Positions 1-11,677 of a stretch of DNA of 64,000 bases are shown piece by piece (position 1 is the stretch's first letter; every line of letters starts with the position of its first letter). The DNA comes from Luscinia megarhynchos. Its lineage: Eukaryota > Chordata > Aves > Passeriformes > Turdidae. The notes under the pieces were generated by a model. The model worked only from the letters and a program-made list of their open reading frames with translations, was not told where the DNA came from and made no database searches. A program made the position numbers and the translations under genes. The DNA lies in assembly GCA_034336665.1 (NCBI GenBank), contig CM067570.1, positions 15,545,502 through 15,609,501 on the forward strand, in the 5' to 3' direction.

Positions 1-3000
1 AAGGTAGAAGAGAGCACAGCTGTGCTGTGGGTTTGGCAAGGAAGCCCATTGTGTCCTCCACTTTAAAAGCAAACACCAGATGGTGAGAGGTGCTTCAGGA
101 ACAAGGCTCCTGTCTGTGTCTCTAACCTCAGCCAGCAGCTTCCCAAAGAGGTTGTATCTGTGCTTGCCCTGCTTACCCCTCACTCTGTCCTTGCCCTGCC
201 CTTAATCCTCTTAGCAGCATGGTCAGGTGGGGAGGTGGAGAAGCCAGGATGTACCTCCAGCCTGTCAGTGCCCTGTGCAGTTTGCTCTCCAGCTGGTGAA
301 ACTAATAAGTCTGTTGAAAGCATAGTGCTCGACTGCAGGTTGCAGATGTGAGTTCAAGCAAAGCCCTTGTGATGCTAACTGCTTCAGCAGTATTCCACTG
401 AGCTGTGGTGCAGGGTCTCTAAAGCACAGCTGGCTCCTGGTGATGGCCCAGCATCATGAGTGCCACTGTGGTTCTACTATAGCAGCATTTGGGACATACT
501 TTGGCACCCTGAAAAATTCAAGCACAGCATGGAGATGGGCAGAAAATGCTCCCTTTGCCATTCCTTAAAATATGCATGCCTTGTCTAGGTCAGAAAGGGC
601 CTTCTGAGTACCTCATCCTTCATCTGGAGTAGGTAGAGCTGATCCAGAGAGGAGAAAGAAGGGTGACTGGAAGGCTAGATGTCACAGGCTGCAAGGAAAG
701 AATGGGGAGTATCAGAAGATCAAGCAGAGAACTCAATAACTGCCTCACTGAACACCTTCAGCAACCCACATGTGGCATTTACTCCTAGAGACCTGCTGGG
801 ATGTAGGGCACGGTAGTGATCTGACAGAAGTTTGCTGCAGCTGAGCAACAGCAGCGTAATTGCTGGTTCAGATATAATGAAGTCAATTGTGCAACGCCTG
901 CTGCATTGCCCAGAGCGTGTGCCTCGGTATAGAAACAATAAAGCTAATTCCAGATCTCGCTACAGTCCTAAGCCCTGAATCACAGGGCAGTGGCAAGAGC
1001 GGGGAGGCACTCCCCGGGACACAGGCAGCCCCACAAGCCCAGCCCCAACCTGCGAGGCTAAAAGGGGCTGTGGGACAAGCTGGAACCAGCTCTTTCTCAG
1101 ACACGGCAGGCCCTGGGTGAGCAGCCTTCCTGGCTCAGAGCCAGCTGCCCTGGCTGCCGATGTCACCTGCCTTTCTTCATGTCCTGGGAAAGGCAGCTTC
1201 ACACCCACGGGAGCAAAATAAAACCTCACCTGTCTAATTGCAGTGACTTCATGTCAGAGCTCTGAGCATGCTTGGTGTGAACAATCTGCCTCCAGGCGGG
1301 TAACGCTGAGGTGGCCCCGTGTTCTCAGGCAGTACTGGTGTGCAGTGCTGATGGGCTTCTCCGGAGGTGCCAGTGACGCTTTCCCTCTTTTCCATCAGCT
1401 CTCAGAGCTGGTGATGGCACAAGCAGCGCAGGAATACCTGGAAATAGAAGTGCATTAATTCTGCAAGGTTGTATGATGCTAGGAACTCCTGGAGGGGTAT
1501 GGGTTACCCCATAGGGCTGAAGGGGCCCTCCATACACCAGACAAAAGTGTAGTCGTGGTGATGTCTTCATGCCCAGCCCTTTTGGCCTTCCTGTCTTACA
1601 AGTTCTCAGAATTGCACCGAAGCTGTGGCCAGCTCTGTCGCAATGCCGAAGACATGCCGGTGAGCTGGCAGTGATGGGGCAAGAAGCAGCCATCACTTCC
1701 CCTGCTCCCAGGGGAGTGCCTTGCTGAGGGGCTGCAGCCGAGCCCCTGGGCAGCAGAGGGGACGTGGCAGGTTCACATGGGGCAGCTCTGCAGGTGCACC
1801 CCTCCTTTGAGGTACATAAACCACAGCCAGGCGGGCCAGTCCTGCACACACTGGGAAAGGAAACAATTCCTGTCACAGAAAGCTTCTTGACGATGGCCCT
1901 GCTGTGCCCCGGCCTTTGGATGCAGCTGAGCATCCCATGGCTGGAGAGATGTCTGCAGGGTGTTTTGCTTTACACGTGGAAGCGAGTTGTTTAGTAATCC
2001 AAGGAGCTTGTTGGCCCCAGGGCAAGCCAAGGGCAGAGCTGGGTCTGGAGAAGCTAGCCTGGAGTCTTGGGGATTGCTGTAGAGTTGTTAAAAGTGGAAA
2101 GGAGGTGCTGGCAGCTGGCCAAGCACTGTTGGATGTCAGAGGGAAACAGTTAATGTGATAAAAGATGCATTTAATAAGTCGGCTGGGTAATGGCTCCCAG
2201 GGTGCTCCTGCCCGGAGCTGTTTGTGTGCAGAGAGTGTGAGATTGCAAAACAAGGGCTGTCCTCCCTGCTCCTCCCAGAGCTGGGTGCTGGGAGCCAGTG
2301 GCCTCAAGTCACTGGGTTGAGACCTTGAGTTCAATGGGCATCTTGAGGATGCCTGGCTCAAACATGTATCTGAGAGCTTCCTAGCAGAGCTAAGTCAGAT
2401 GATGTGAGGCTGTGAAAGAACACAGTGATGTGCATGTGAAATAATTGGCTCCAATATGCTGAATTTTCATGCTTAATGTGACCCTCCTCATTAGGACAAG
2501 CCATCTCCAGGCACCCTGAGCACAACTAGGGCTGCTGTGCCCTCCCTGTGATGGTGTGACCTGGACAGCATGACTCTCGTTCTGCCACTTAATAGCCTGG
2601 CACTGGACACACTCTGGAGAGCTTTACCACCTCCCAGGCAGGAGGATGCAGAGTCTGGCAAGAGCTGGGAGCAAAGCACTCCTGCATATGTCGGGGCACG
2701 CTCAGCATCCTTATTGGGTGCTGATTAACACGGAAGATCCACTTGCCAAACAATCTTGGTTTCAATTATTGAGATGACAGGTCCGCTCAGGAAAAAAGAC
2801 GGGGATGTAACTGGCTTGCCCGGAGGAGGGTGTGGTGCCCGGATAGGCAGCCGGGGGAACCCAAGTGCTGGTTGGCAACAAGAATCATCAGCAGAGTGCT
2901 GCTGGGCTTCTGCAGGGATTCCTGCCAGGCACTGCTGGCTTCGGTGGTTTGATCAATGGTCTTGAAATGAATCCCAGACTGCTGCTGATAAAGTGTGAGG

Positions 3001-6000
3001 GTGGCAAGAGGATGTACAGAGTTACAAGATTGCCCCTTCCTAAAATTCTCAGATTAATTACTTCAAGTAATTTTGCTGTAATGTGGCCTTTTCATCAGAC
3101 AATTCTAAACCATGTCTGAGATTTAATTGTCTCCTTCAATAGTTACTGCCCTACCAAGCTTAGCATTATGCCAAATTATTCTTAGTAAACATGTCTTATC
3201 ATGATGGGCCTTGCAATCAGCCCTGGGGATCCCCACTGCAAAGGCCTTCAGCAGAACAGCTCCTGGCTAACAAGCACACCCTTGCTATTGGTGCCTCTGG
3301 TGCAAAACAGGCTGGCTTGGCATGCCAAGATAAATATTCCAGGGTAACATCAAAACTAGATCTGGAAAGACCATTGGTGGCAGCTCTGAGCTTCCTTCAT
3401 CTGTAGATGCAGAAGGCCAATTGTCCCACCCCTCTTTGCAGCAATGTCGTGATTTATGCAAATACTGTTGTCATTATCTCCTGCCAGCTTCCAAGTGAGG
3501 ATGTCATACCAGCGGCACTGATCTTAATCAGCCAGATGTAATCGTGCTGAGGGTGATGACAAGTTTGCAGAGCAATACCTTCCTTGCCTGAGACAAGCAA
3601 TCAATAGTAAATACATTTTTCGGTATTTAATTCTCTGCTGATAGAATCAAAATTATTTTTTCTGTTATTTCTTTCTGGTATAACCAGTAATCTAGAGTTT
3701 TCTGGGTCAACCAGTTTATTTTCTTAATGACTGCAGTGATTTCTGCTCTTCAGTCCTTTGGAATTACCCCAGTTTTCCCAGCTCTGTTAAAAATTGCCAC
3801 CAGCAGCTCAGCAAGACCCTCAGTTAGGCTCACTAATGCTCCCAATGTAGGCCTGATGAACTGCAAATGTCGATTTTAGCAGGTAATGCGATAGCAGTTT
3901 GTTACAGATGGCATCCAAACTGCAGTCTTCTCTTTGCATCCACAGCACTCCACAGAACTCACTCTCCAAGGTTCCACTCTTGCACTGCTAGTTAGGCACT
4001 GAGGGCTATGGAAAACCACAGAAAGCTGCTTTATGGCATTCTTTTTTTTTTCCTTTTTTCTTGTTTTCTCCTCACACAAATGCATTTGCTTCACGTTCTT
4101 TTTTATTTGTCCCTGCTAGGCTCATTGTTTGCCTTTGAGCCATGCCTAAGTGAAGACAATGAGCCAAGGCTGGGCATGTAGCTGGAGGGAACAGTGAGGA
4201 CCAGACAGCCTGTGATCCCAGTCCTACCAGGCACTGCAGAAAATCCTGGCCAAGCAGATGAACACGGGGGTTGTGAAGCTTGGGAGAGTGTGGGCATGGA
4301 CATGTTGGTGTGCATGAGCAAAAACAGGTTTTGCTTCACAATAGAATCCCTTCCTGTCCAGTGTTAGCTGCAGCTTCTGCTCCCCTAGCATAAGGAGGGG
4401 GTGTGTGGTACCAGTTTATTCATTATCTTTCATCTCCCTTCCCCTGGGATCTGATCCAGGCCATGTAGCTCCCACCTTCACCGTGGATGAGTTTGGTGTT
4501 CTCTTCCTGTGCACCACAGGGTTATCCAGCCCAACCTGTCACCAACCACAAGCCAGGGATGAGAGCAAAACCCTGCTGCCATGGGGCTCAGCTGCTCCCT
4601 GGCCTGTGTGCCTGCTCATCGTGGATAACCTATTTAGTCATGGGCTCCTGCCACCTCTGCCAGCCTCTGACTCTGTTGATTTAAAATCTGCAAGCACCTC
4701 AGTTTTGCCTGGGTTTTGGCTGGGGCAGCAGCCCCACTGTCAGCACACGCAAGCATCCCTGCAAGGCAGAGCCTGGGTCTGTCACATTGCTAAATCTGGC
4801 TCAAAGTCATTGCCCTGCTTGAATGAAAGTCACCCTGACTCTGCTGTTTCTCACTTCTCTGTTCTGCAAACTAAAAGCAGCTGCATGACTTGGCCTCCCT
4901 GGATTCTCCCCAGTCTCTAGAAGGCACAATTCTAAAACAGCCAGCTGAGATGAGAACAGAGTGGACAAGAAGGAGATGGCCAGGTGCTCCCCTTTTCTGG
5001 GGGCTGCACTGGTGCTGTGTCCAAGCCAAGAGATGGCCACCATTACCATCTGGCCCAGAAGCAGGCAGGCAGAGGAAGGTGGCACAGAAATAGCACCCAG
5101 GAGCCTGTCTCACTCTGCTCAAACCCTCTCAGTCCATCTCAGTGGCTCTGGCTCCTGCTCCTTCCCTGCTGCAGCTCCACTGCAAGGAATGGGGACCTTC
5201 TCTTGGGGAATGGGGAGAAGAGGGAGGGAGTCAGCAGCATGTGATGACGGGAGCAACAGGCACACGACTTGCTGAGCACTTCATAGCTCAAAAATTGCCA
5301 AGAATACAATTTTTCAGTACATAATTGCCAGTTTTGTTGAGCCTGTGAAAGAGCTTATTTTTTCTCTGGAAATCAAAAGCTGAAGTGTTGTGCAGTGCTG
5401 AAAAAAAAATATCTCTTAATTTGTGGTTTGCATAATAATATAGCATGGGTTTATGGTGCAATTCTGTTGGCTTCCTGAGAGATTGGGTAACCAGGATAAA
5501 AACATTTGGTCTGTTGGGGTCCTGCTTTGCTCATCTCTTTCCTCAGAAAGCTTCAAAGCATTTAATGAGCATTTTTGAGACCCTGGGAAGCTGAAAACAA
5601 GCTTGCAACACAGCGATCCCCAGAATTCGTTAAGAAATAAGGGTCTTCTTGGGACACACTCAAGATGCCTGTGCTTGATCTGAAGCTGATGTGGTGCACC
5701 AGGACTTCAGGCAGACCTAGGAGGAAAGGGCAGGTAAAGAGGGGAGGGTGCTGCAGCTGAAGGTGTGAGGCACCGGCTGGGCTGCTTTTATTTGGCTGCT
5801 GCCAGGTTTGAGGGGGAGAGTGACAGTGTAGGCCCAGGGTGAGGTGTGGTTGATACACACCTTCTCTCCTACCAGTGCTGTGGTGGGCTACTGCCCGACT
5901 CTCCACTGCCTCTCCTAAGAGCACTGGGGAGGTGTCAATCCTCCTCACTCCATATCCTCATCTCAAGGGTGAGGGAAACTTGCCATGAAGGCATCAGCAA

Positions 6001-6900
6001 TGTGCTCCCCCGGCTCCAGACTCACAGCCAGCATGTGGAGTTCTCTCCATCCCAGCACAGAGGCCTCCCCACAAGCGTGCACAGAGTGACCTGAGTGCCA
6101 CCTCGGAGGCCTCTTTGTCCTTACATCAGCTGCAAAAGCCAAGGAAAAGGAAAGCAAGGTGGCAAGACTCGGCTAGGTCCTGGCGGCTCCTCCTCACCTC
6201 ACAGCAGCAGGATGGGATCCCTGTGAAGCAGCCTGTGTCTCCATCTAGTGCCCACGCCGGCTCTGCACCCATTGCTGGGCAGACGGGCCAAACCAGAGCC
6301 CCTGGCAGCCGGGGAGGATGCCCTGGCTACAGACAGCCCCCAGGGAGCCCCTCCCTGCTCGTGGGCAAACAGGTACAGGAGGACAGTGCTGCAATGGCAT
6401 CCTGGAAAAAAATCCCCAGTGGTAGGAAATACTCCAAGCCGTTGCTCAAGGAAATAATCAAGTTGCTGTCTGATGGCAGGGGATGGATGGGTCTCCCATC
6501 CCTTGGAGAGAGAAATGCCTTTGGCACAAGAGATGATGCCCTTGGCATTTCATCCACCCCAGGCGCACGACTTACGGCTGGGGAAGGTTTTTCTCGAGGA
6601 TATCTGCCCTGAAACTTCTCCCTGAGGAGTACTGGAAATAGCCTGTCTCAGACTCGGGCCTCGTCATTCTGCCGGGCTTCCCAGCTAGGAATTTATGTGA
6701 AGTGAGGAAGATTCCAGCTGTGGTGTAGGTATGGCAGTGGATCTGCAGGGAGATCAAGCTCCCTCCTTCTCCCATCCAGACCACAAGAGGGGAATCATAG
6801 ATCTCCGTGGCGAGGACACCTTGAGAGGTGCAGGTGAGCGAGAACCGCCCAGGACACTAAGAATGGGTGAGCACAGCCCCTCTGCAGCAGCTGTCGGGGC
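1..6900. other. Intergenic region upstream of DNAJB2
   Basis: No reading frame here resembles a known protein, and the open frames are short and overlap on both strands. The base composition changes along the stretch: roughly 3.0-4.1 kb is AT-rich with long T runs (around 4040-4075), while the right end grades into the CpG island of DNAJB2. An octamer-type motif ATGCAAAT lies at 3456-3463. A decayed LINE fragment near 3.7-3.9 kb is listed separately. In human this side holds TUBA4A and STK16, but I see no tubulin or kinase exon, so those genes, if present, lie further left. Confidence 0.6.
3690..3860 (-). mobile_element. Decayed LINE reverse-transcriptase fragment (CR1/L3-like)
   Basis: Read on the minus strand, roughly 3850 down to 3690 encodes a stretch resembling the middle of a non-LTR retrotransposon reverse transcriptase: leucine-rich, then AIFNRAGKTGVIPKD, where these elements typically have IFNKSW-TGEIP-DW. 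It is interrupted by stop codons just after this motif. No 3' tail or target-site duplication is visible. It is probably an old CR1/L3-type insertion. The call rests on one short motif from memory and could be wrong. Confidence 0.4.
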
Positions 6901-6949
6901 AGGGGCCATGAACGACAAAAGCCAGCAACGCAGCTCCTAGGACATGGTC

Positions 6950-8200
6950 TCGGTTCTCCGGGGGCCTGGGGCACCCTGGAGCTCCGGGCTGCCGGTGCCA
7001 CAGCGGTGCCACAGCGGTGCCAGGCGGGCCCTGTGCCGGCCAGTCCGGCGAGCTGCGCCCCGTCACGTCCCCCGCCCCGCCAAAGCGCTGAGTCACCTCA
7101 GCTGTCCCCGCAGCTCCTCCTTGCCGGCGGGACCGGCCGGGCAGCTGACTCGGCGGGCAGCCAGCGGCGCCGGCGGCTGCCCCGGGTGCCGCCGTGCCCG
7201 GTGCGGTGCGGTGTCAGCACCGGGGCGCCGCCACACGCGCACCTTGCTGGGCTGGCCGGGGCCCAGGCGCGGCGACGCAGACCGGGGAGCGGGCAGGGGC
7301 TGAGGGGCGCTGCGAAGGGGCGAGCGGCGGAACGGCCGCGGGCACGGACACCGGGCTGAGGCACGCAGACCGGGCTGAGGGGCGCTGGAAGGGGCGGGCG
7401 GCGGAGCAGCCGCGCTCCGGCCCAACCCGCCTCCATTACGTCACCCGCGAGCGGCACGGCCGTGACGTCAGGCGCCGCGGTTGGGCGCAGCCGCCGCCCG
7501 TCACGCAGCGGCGCCGCCTCCAGCCCCGCGGTGGCCCGGCCGCGGGGGACGCGCGACACCGGCCGCGGGCGGCCCGGGCGGGCTCGGCGGCGGCGCTCAG
7601 GTGGGCACCGGGGCGGGACGGCGGGAGTGGGGCGCAAGGGGCCGGCGGGGGGCGGCGGCGAACGGGGGGAGCGGGGCCGGTGCTGTCCCTCGCCGCGCTG
7701 CCACCGCCGCCCCTCCCGGTGCCCCAGATCCGTTGGCCGCGGGCCAGGGCCGCCCGCCGGTGGCGGCGGGGCGGGGTGCGGAAACTTCCAGCAGCAGCGG
7801 GTGGCCCCGGGAGCGCCGTGTTTACGGCCGGGCCGGGGGGCGGTGCCAGAGCCGCCGTGCTGGTGCCGGTGCCAGCGCCAGCACCGCCCTCCCGTCAGCT
7901 GGGACTCGCGGGCCGGGGGCGAGTACCGGGGCCGGGACGGTAGCCCGGGGGGTCGCGGGGGGCTGCAGCGGCCGCGCTCTGCTCCCCGCGGAGCGGGTCG
8001 GCCGGTGGAAGTGTCCCAGCGTGCCCGGGGACGGGGAGGGTCCCCGCTGAGCCCTTAATCCGCTCCAGCCGCTAAGCACCTTAGCGGGCTGTGCCCTCCC
8101 GCCGCCCCCCCGCCCCTGACTGAGCCCCGGGGGAGCGGGCGCGGAGCGGCGCCGGCAGCGGGGACCCCTTCCCCTGCCTGGGCTAATTGGGGTGACCCGG
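6950..8200 (+). promoter_or_regulatory. DNAJB2: CpG island and probable DNAJB2 promoter with CRE motifs
   Basis: The stretch is extremely rich in G, C and CpG by eye. It contains a perfect palindromic CRE, TGACGTCA, at 7463-7470 and a second CRE-like TTACGTCA at 7436-7443. A good splice donor (CAG|GTGGGC) at 7600/7601 would close a non-coding first exon, and a matching acceptor lies at 8424/8425 just before the start codon. The transcription start is inferred, probably between the CREs and 7600. The long open frames across this island on both strands are by-products of GC content. Confidence 0.65.
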
Positions 8201-8448
8201 CGGGACGGCGGTGCGGCAGCAGCCGGGAGCCCCTGACGGAGGCTGTGGGTGCCCCAGGTGTGGGCAGGGTGCTGGGAGCTGGGCACGGCTGGCGCTGAGT
8301 TGCTCTCGGGAGGCAGTGCGGTGGCCGGGACGCTGGAGAGGATGAGCAGCCTGCCCTTGCTGTCCCACACCCGGCACTACCAGGCTGTGCCTGTGGACCG
8401 CTGACTTTGCTTCTCGCCCTGTAGTAAGCCCGTGGGACAGCTCACGTC

Positions 8449-11400
8449 ATGGTCGACTACTACGAAGCGCTGGGTGTGAGCCGCAATGCCACGGCTGAGG
8501 ACATCAAGAAGGCGTAAGTGTATGGCAGCGTGCCTCTGCCTGCGGGGCAGAGTCCCCAAGCCACCCCCACCTGGTGCCAGCGAGGCGAGGGCTCCCTTCG
8601 GGCCGGTGGGGACAGGGCCCAGCTCCAGAGGTGACAATTCAGCCTTTGTTTCATTTGTATGGATGCCAGATTGGGGTTGGGCTTTGCTGCTGTACAAAGG
8701 CATCTTTTGGTGGGGTTTGGTCCCTTTCACCCTGCTGTCAGCCTGGGGCTGGATGTGAGTCTCAGTGGTGTTTGGAGGCTCCCCTCTTTCTCACTGCTAG
8801 AGGATGCAGAGATGGCAGATGTTGGCGCACAGGGACTCTGTTGGCATCAAAGTCAGGGGACTGGAGGTCACAGGGTGAAGAGCAGCATGTCCCATTTTAG
8901 GTGTGTGGGCTCTGTGGCCAGGTTAGTGCTGTGCCCCAGGTACTACTGGGGAGCTGACAGGGCCTCCTGAGTCTCTACAACTCCTGCCTGGTGCCCTGCA
9001 GAGGTGTTGCTGCTCTCACTGGGGTGAGGCATCGCCTTGGGGGAATGCCAGCGGATTGCTGGCTTGCCAAGAGGTGACAGAGGTCTCCATGAGAGGCTTC
9101 CCAAGAGTGAGTGGGAGAAGCTGGGAAGCTTGGGTTAACCCTAGCTAGCTGCAGTGGGGAGGAGAGGGCTGCTGGTGCTCTCCTGGCCCCAGGGGGCCCC
9201 TAGCAACCCCTGGTCCATGCACACTCACAGTGGAGCCCATGAAGGCTCCAGAACAAACCTGTGAGCATTGTTCAGAACCATTGATGAGGCAGCTGAGGTG
9301 GGCACACTGCTGTAGTTGTGCTGCCATTCTGGGGTAATTTCTGTTTTGTTTGTTTAGTCTGTGTGTGTATGCATAAATAAATAAGTATTTAGCTATGAAA
9401 ACACATACTCTTCTCAGGGGGGCAGAATTAATCCAGGAAGTTCCCGTTCTGTGCCTGAGACTGTAGGGTGCTGGGTGAAGTGGGCTTGCCTGCAGCCTGG
9501 GAGGTGCATGCTCAGATGGGGGTTGCTGGCCCAAGAGCCCAATGGCTGCTGTGTGCCCATCACTGCCCGTCTGTGCAGGTACAGGAAGGCTGCACTGAAA
9601 TGGCACCCGGATAAAAACCCAGACAACAAGGAGTATGCTGAGCAGAGGTTCAAGGAGATCGCCGAGGCGTACGAAGTGCTGTCGGACAGTAAGAGGCCGC
9701 AGTGATGTCTTGTGTGTGTGTGTCCTCCCTCGGGTCTGTTCACACTGGGATGTCCTGCTTGTGGGCTCACCCAGGTTGCATCCCTGGCTGTCCCCAGGAG
9801 GCAGTGGGTCCCTACTGCTTTACCATGCAACTTGTGGGACTTGGTTACTTCCTCTCCCTAGTGGGGCTGAAGCTTTTGCATTCTTGCCCAGTGGTCTTAC
9901 TTGAGTTTGGGTGCAGTGCTGAGGTGGCAGAGGCTTGTGCCAACCGCCTCCTCTTGCTCCCTGCTGTTCTGCTCCTCCCTTAGTTGGGAGAAGTGCCAGT
10001 GCTCCTGTCCCCACCTGGCAGCCAGATTCCCTGCAGCCCTGTTTCTTCTTCCAGAGCAGAAGCGCGATGTGTATGACCGCTATGGCAAGGATGGACTCAT
10101 GGGAGCAGGTGAGTAGGGCCCTGGGGGTTAGTGCAGCTCTGGATACATCCCTGTCTGAAGACCCGGCATGGGTCAGTGACACCAGGGCTCCCCACCCTTC
10201 CCGGGGAGATGTCATCCAGGGCTCCATTTAACACTGAGTGTCTTCCCTCCAGCAGGACCAGGAGGCTCCAGGGCCAGTGCCGGGGCTCCCGAATTCACCT
10301 TCACGTTCCGCAGCGCTCACGACGTTTTCCGGGAGTTCTTTGGCGGACGAGACCCCTTTGCTGAATTCTTTGGTGCGTGTGGGGCAGGAGAGGCGGAATC
10401 TTGGGCATCTCTCTGTCATTGGGGCAGCCACTGAGCTTGGGGATAGAGCTCACGGCTGGCCCTGGCAGAGGGTCCCCTGCTTCTGGTTCACCAAGCTGAT
10501 GGGGTAATGCTGATGGGGGGCCCCTGCCTTTCAGATGACATGATGCCCTTCTCTGAGTCTGCGAGGACCTGGCCCCCGGCACCATGGGGGAGGCCACTTC
10601 TTTTCCCCCTTCCCAGGATCCTCAGGTAGGAGATGCTGCCAGTCCTCCCAGCAGGGGAGTCCTAGAACACCATGTTCCCCCGTGCAGAGTCTGTCCCCTG
10701 CCCTCCTCTTGCCACCCACCCTGGCACAAACTTTGTTGCTCCTTTCTCTAGATTTCTTCGCCTCATCCTTCAGCTCGGGTGCAGACGCAGGACTGGGCTT
10801 CCGCTCTGTTTCCACCTCCACCACGTTTGTTAATGGCAGGCGTATCACCACCAAGAGGTGAGGGCAGTGCCAGTTCACCTTGCTCCCACAGACTTCCTCT
10901 GACCCTGCAACTTCCTGCTGTGGTGCACTGGCTGCATGGCCCTTGACCGTGCATCTGTTTGTCTGTCTGTCTGCAGGATTATTGAGAACGGGCGGGAGCG
11001 GGTGGAAGTGGAGGAGGATGGGGAGCTGAAGTCGATCCACATTGATGGTGAGAAGTGGCTCTGCAGTCTGAGTTGTTGAGATCTGCAGCCTTTCCCTTTG
11101 GGATGTCTGGAGGTGCTGCATCCAGGCTTTGTTTTGGACTGAGCCTTGGTGGCCCTGGTTTGGAGCTCTGCTCTGAAGGATTGGTGGGGTGGGTTGGAGG
11201 TGCCAGGGGCCCACCCCAGCTTTGGGGAACTGGAGTGGATGAGTCCCCCAAGCCCTGCCCCTGTCCCCGCAGGTGTTCCTGATGACATGGCGTTGGGGCT
11301 GGAGCTGAGCCGGCGGGAGCAGCAAGCCATCTCCAGGCCACGGCCCCCCTCACCACCAGCACCGGCCCCACGGCAGACCTCGAGCTCCTCACCTGTCTGC

Positions 11401-11677
11401 CTCTACACGGATAGCGAGGATGAGGATGAGGACTTGCAGCTGGCCATGGCCTACAGCCTCTCTGAGATGGAAGCTGCGGGGCACCACCAAGCAGGTGGGC
11501 ACAGCCCCGGCTCCCTGTCGGCACCGGGGGGCAGCCACAGCAGCCCCTCCTCCACCCGCAGAGCCCGTGGTGCCCAGGGGGAGGCTGGAGCAGGAGCCAC
11601 TGGGGGCCAGCAGTTCTGCTACAGAGGGGCAGGAACTTGCCCCCAAAGTGAAGCTGTGGCACTGCCCCCTGCTCTGA
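8449..11677 (+). CDS. DNAJB2: DnaJ homolog subfamily B member 2 (J-domain co-chaperone, HSJ1)
   Basis: DNAJB2 is an Hsp70 co-chaperone that stimulates ATP hydrolysis and delivers ubiquitinated clients to the proteasome. Coding exons read from splice sites: 8449-8513, 9579-9688, 10055-10108, 10256-10372, 10535-10625, 10752-10857, 10977-11047, 11273-11494, 11562-11677. The product is about 316 residues (human long form 324). The J domain occupies residues 1-70, with HPD at 31-33. A G/F/S-rich linker follows, then two ubiquitin-interacting motifs (around [13 protein letters not shown] and [14 protein letters not shown]). The last exon ends in CPLL, a geranylgeranyl-type CAAX box, where the human long form ends CLIL. 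The start was chosen because [10 protein letters not shown] aligns with the family N-terminus. Exon 5 is one base too long to stay in frame (see findings). The exon at 10256 has a tandem NAGNAG acceptor. A short isoform without the CAAX box, as in mammals, may use a downstream exon near 12419, but its phase does not fit cleanly. Confidence 0.93.

Noticed and set aside
4405..4920. 171-residue open frame in the upstream intergenic region
   Set aside because: No conserved motif, no convincing splice context, and comparable open frames overlap it on the other strand.
6944..8058. Several 110-250-residue open frames on both strands near 7-8 kb
   Set aside because: They are overlapping frames in a CpG island, rich in Ala, Arg, Gly and Pro, without conserved motifs, and lie in the DNAJB2 promoter.
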